The notes under the pieces are model-generated. The model saw only the letters and a list, made by a program, of their open reading frames with translations, did no database searches and had not been told where the DNA came from. 64,000 bases of DNA. It comes from Bradyrhizobium sp. B124. Lineage in GTDB: Bacteria > Pseudomonadota > Alphaproteobacteria > Rhizobiales > Xanthobacteraceae. The position numbers were made by a program, and so were the translations under genes. The stretch spans positions 186,001-250,000 of the forward strand of contig NZ_CP152413.1 of assembly GCF_038967635.1 (NCBI RefSeq). Reading direction: 5' to 3'. Positions 63,665-64,000 of the stretch are shown here, in pieces. Each line of letters starts with the position of its first letter. The stretch's first letter is position 1.

Positions 63665-64000
63665 ATGTCGATCGCCAATTCCATCCGCGCGCAGATCCCG
63701 CCGATCCACCCCGAGGGCTATCCGTTCATCGGCGGTTTCGCCCTGGCGAGCCTGATCCTGTTCTGGATCTGGACGCCGCTGGGCTGGATCGGAACACTGC
63801 TCACGGTCTGGTGCGCGCTGTTCTTCCGCGATCCCGTCCGCGTGACGCCGCTGCGCGACGGCATCGTGGTGTCGCCGGCCGATGGCCGCGTCTCCATGGT
63901 GGTGCAGGCGCTGCCGCCGGCCGAGCTGGGTCTCGGCGACAAGCCGCTGCCGCGGGTCTCGGTGTTCATGAGCGTGTTCAACTGCCATGTGAACCGCAGC
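63665..64000 (+). CDS. psd: Phosphatidylserine decarboxylase proenzyme, 3' end outside window
   Basis: 112 codons visible. Starts [27 protein letters not shown], has a membrane segment ([15 protein letters not shown]), and the PSD core [10 protein letters not shown]...VVSPADGRV and [15 protein letters not shown]. It makes phosphatidylethanolamine from phosphatidylserine; the self-cleaving LGST-type site lies beyond the window edge. Confidence 0.94.
   Translation, partial: MSIANSIRAQIPPIHPEGYPFIGGFALASLILFWIWTPLGWIGTLLTVWCALFFRDPVRVTPLRDGIVVSPADGRVSMVVQALPPAELGLGDKPLPRVSVFMSVFNCHVNRS

Overview
The window is ordinary chromosome from a high-GC alphaproteobacterium, most likely Bradyrhizobium or a close relative. 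The case rests on gene content (DUF2865, DUF2059, DUF1289, Mrp, CimA, class II DAHP synthase), on two well-formed CtrA-type sites (TTAA-N7-TTAAC), and on several families of intergenic palindromic repeats of the kind that litter Bradyrhizobium genomes. The genus is inferred from recognition, not from a search. I saw no tRNA, rRNA or CRISPR array.

Layout. 1-6.5 kb: tail of a Liv-type ABC importer (livM-livG-livF), a FeaR-like AraC regulator, an aldehyde dehydrogenase and a GMC alcohol oxidase/dehydrogenase, which together look like an uptake and alcohol-to-acid oxidation module. 6.8-7.8 kb: dusA. 7.8-14.5 kb: an aromatic (catechol/beta-ketoadipate) cluster arranged divergently: a LysR regulator, muconate cycloisomerase, an intradiol dioxygenase, a flavin reductase and a stand-alone FAD-synthase-like protein on the minus strand; an HpaB/PheA-type flavin monooxygenase and muconolactone isomerase on the plus strand. 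The likely route is a phenol to catechol to cis,cis-muconate to muconolactone to enol-lactone. 14.5-17.2 kb: aspartic protease, DUF1289 protein, and a PleC/DivJ/PdhS-type histidine kinase with a CtrA site upstream. 17.5-23.4 kb: a beta-hydroxyacid dehydrogenase, VOC protein, Mrp ATPase, a small HTH-like protein followed by a decayed copy of the mrp 3' end, and two paralogous Tat-exported TRAP binding proteins with strong terminators. 23.5-33 kb: small exported or membrane proteins, a three-gene RND efflux operon (outer membrane factor, CzcA/CusA-type pump, adaptor) and a divergent two-component system. 33-36.6 kb: exported M20 peptidase and TRAP membrane subunits. 37-43.5 kb: moaA, a lipoprotein with a CtrA site, gph, an SDR, rpiA, DUF2059, gor. 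43.5-45.7 kb: exported hydrolase, DUF2934 protein, cupin.

45.7-49.8 kb is the accessory part: an isolated, lower-GC gene for a zinc-ribbon protein with a PIN-like pattern of acidic residues, a kilobase of palindromic repeats, and an alpha/beta hydrolase split by an IS5-family element whose removal together with one copy of the CTAG target duplication restores the frame exactly. 49.9-64 kb returns to core genes: class II DAHP synthase, dgkA, a DAO-type oxidoreductase, nadE, DUF2865 protein, cysS-GNAT-cimA (translationally coupled), a VOC protein, a LOG-family protein, an Atm1-like ABC exporter and the start of psd.

The best candidates for something undescribed are the solitary zinc-ribbon/PIN-like protein at 45733-46947 and the dedicated FAD-synthase-like protein built into the two-component monooxygenase operon at 11584-12225.
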